The position numbers were made by a program, and so were the translations under genes. A DNA stretch of 64,000 bases from Azospirillum brasilense (GTDB taxonomy: Bacteria > Pseudomonadota > Alphaproteobacteria > Azospirillales > Azospirillaceae), in assembly GCF_003349955.1 (NCBI RefSeq), contig NZ_QLKQ01000009.1, positions 1 to 64,000 of the forward strand, read 5' to 3'. The notes below the pieces were generated by a model that saw only the letters and a list, made by a program, of their open reading frames with translations, did not search any database and was not told where the DNA came from. Shown here piece by piece: positions 63,155 to 64,000 of the stretch (positions are counted from its first letter, which is position 1; the number at the start of each line of letters is the position of its first letter).

Positions 63155-64000
63155 GGCGTCACCAGCCCCGCCGCTTCGCGGGCGGCCACCGTGCTGTTCG
63201 GTTGATCGAGGTCGAGCACCAGCGAGGCGCCCTGGAGGATGCGCGGGTCGTGGGAGGCGATGATCACCGTGTGGCCGCTCCGCGCCAGCTCGATCAGCGT
63301 GCGGTAGACGGTGGCGGTGCCGTCCGAGTCCAGCCCGTCGGTCGGCTCGTCGAGCAGGATCAGGCGCCCGCCGACCGCCAGGGCGCGGGCCAGCGCCAGC
63401 CGGCGGCGGTGGCCGGTCGGCAGCTCGTGGCCGAAGTTGCGCAGCGGCGTGTCGAGCCCCTGGGCGCAGTCGGCCACCGTGCGGTCGGCCCCGGCGCGGT
63501 GCAGGACGGCGTGAAGCTCCGTCTCCGACAGGCGCGGGTTGGCGAGCAGCAGGTTCTCGCGGATCGTCCGGTTGAGGAACACCGGCTCCTGCGGCAGCAG
63601 CCCGATCTGCTGGCGCCACCAGGAGGGGGCGAATTTGCGGATGTCCACCCCGTCGGCCAGCACCGCGCCCTCCTGCGGGTCGGCCAGACCGGCGATCAGG
63701 CGGATCAGCGTCGATTTGCCGGAGCCGTTGCGCCCCTTCAGCACCAGGATGTTGCCGGCGGGCACCGACAGGCTGAGCCGGCGCAGCAGCGGCGTGACGC
63801 CGCCCGGCGGGGTGAAGGTCAGGTCGCGCAGCTCCAGCGTGCCGGCGTAGCGGGGCAGGCTGGTGCCGCCGGTCGGCTCGACCGCGGTGCGGGCGAACTG
63901 CTCCAGCCGCGCCTGCGCCTGCCGGGCCATCGCCAGGGACTCGCCGATCTGGGCCAGCCGGGTGAAGGGGGCCAGCGCGCGGCCGACCAGCAGGTTGATG
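63151..64000 (-). CDS. Type I secretion-like ABC transporter, ATP-binding part (5' end outside window)
   Basis: The C-terminal 280 or so residues of an ABC exporter whose gene begins beyond position 64000. The visible part starts INLLVGRALAPFTRLAQIGE, the end of the membrane domain. The ATPase has Walker A GRNGSGKST, a departure at the signature (LPTGHRRRLALARAL where LSGGQ is usual), Walker B LILLDEPTDGLD and switch SHDPRIL. It is paired with the HlyD-type gene that overlaps its stop. Substrate unknown. Confidence 0.88.
   Translation of the reverse strand, partial: INLLVGRALAPFTRLAQIGESLAMARQAQARLEQFARTAVEPTGGTSLPRYAGTLELRDLTFTPPGGVTPLLRRLSLSVPAGNILVLKGRNGSGKSTLIRLIAGLADPQEGAVLADGVDIRKFAPSWWRQQIGLLPQEPVFLNRTIRENLLLANPRLSETELHAVLHRAGADRTVADCAQGLDTPLRNFGHELPTGHRRRLALARALAVGGRLILLDEPTDGLDSDGTATVYRTLIELARSGHTVIIASHDPRILQGASLVLDLDQPNSTVAAREAAGLVTP

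Overview
The window looks like part of a chromosome or chromid of a high-GC alphaproteobacterium, most likely Azospirillum or a close relative in the Rhodospirillales. This rests on strong GC bias at third codon positions, the rRNA sequence, a respiratory formate dehydrogenase, several chemotaxis-type systems and Mrp antiporter genes. The genus is an inference from gene content, not from a database search.

Layout. 1-1.1 kb: 3' end of a 23S rRNA gene, a 5S rRNA gene and a terminator. 1.1-3 kb: small hypothetical genes, a tautomerase and a class II aldolase-like protein. 3.1-13.9 kb: a formate dehydrogenase locus, with a sigma54-activating response regulator, its histidine kinase, fdhE, fdoGHI (cysteine rather than selenocysteine enzyme) and fdhD. 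The fdoG promoter region carries a near-consensus -24/-12 element and two perfect dyads 23 bp apart upstream of it, so the adjacent two-component system probably drives this operon. 14.8-24.9 kb: a minus-strand Wsp/Che3-type signalling operon (CheW, CheR-TPR, CheW, MCP, CheA-REC, CheB, a double-receiver protein, a hybrid kinase) that is unlikely to be ordinary flagellar chemotaxis. 25-35.5 kb: housekeeping and mixed genes (panD, FlaG-like, cheD, methyltransferase, exonuclease-like protein, PBP4, FHA protein, phosphopantetheinyl transferase, purC, 2-hydroxyacid dehydrogenase). 35.9-42.7 kb: a PtsN-like EIIA and a six-gene Mrp Na+/H+ antiporter operon with fused mrpAB. 42.7-44.5 kb: a glyoxalase-like protein and a porin.

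44.5-64 kb is the most unusual part. It is a nearly 20-kb minus-strand block that continues past the right edge. In transcription order it holds a type I secretion-like ABC protein and HlyD-type adaptor; a 1028-residue protein joining a type I periplasmic binding domain to an MscS channel; a small probable lipoprotein; TssJ-, DotU/TssL- and IcmF/TssM-like proteins without any other type VI secretion gene; an AT-rich gap; then a DUF697-type protein, a 56-residue membrane peptide, a family 3 solute-binding protein, two PvdE/SyrD-like half-transporters flanking an SPFH (band 7) protein, a thioester-reductase-like enzyme, a SET-domain protein and an acyltransferase-like protein. Many of these genes overlap by 4 bases, so they are probably co-transcribed. 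I read this as a candidate undescribed envelope sensing or export system.

Four copies, and one partial copy, of a roughly 120-bp nested palindromic repeat are scattered between genes. One of them runs into the 3' end of a coding region. No tRNA, CRISPR array, insertion sequence, phage gene or replication origin was recognised.
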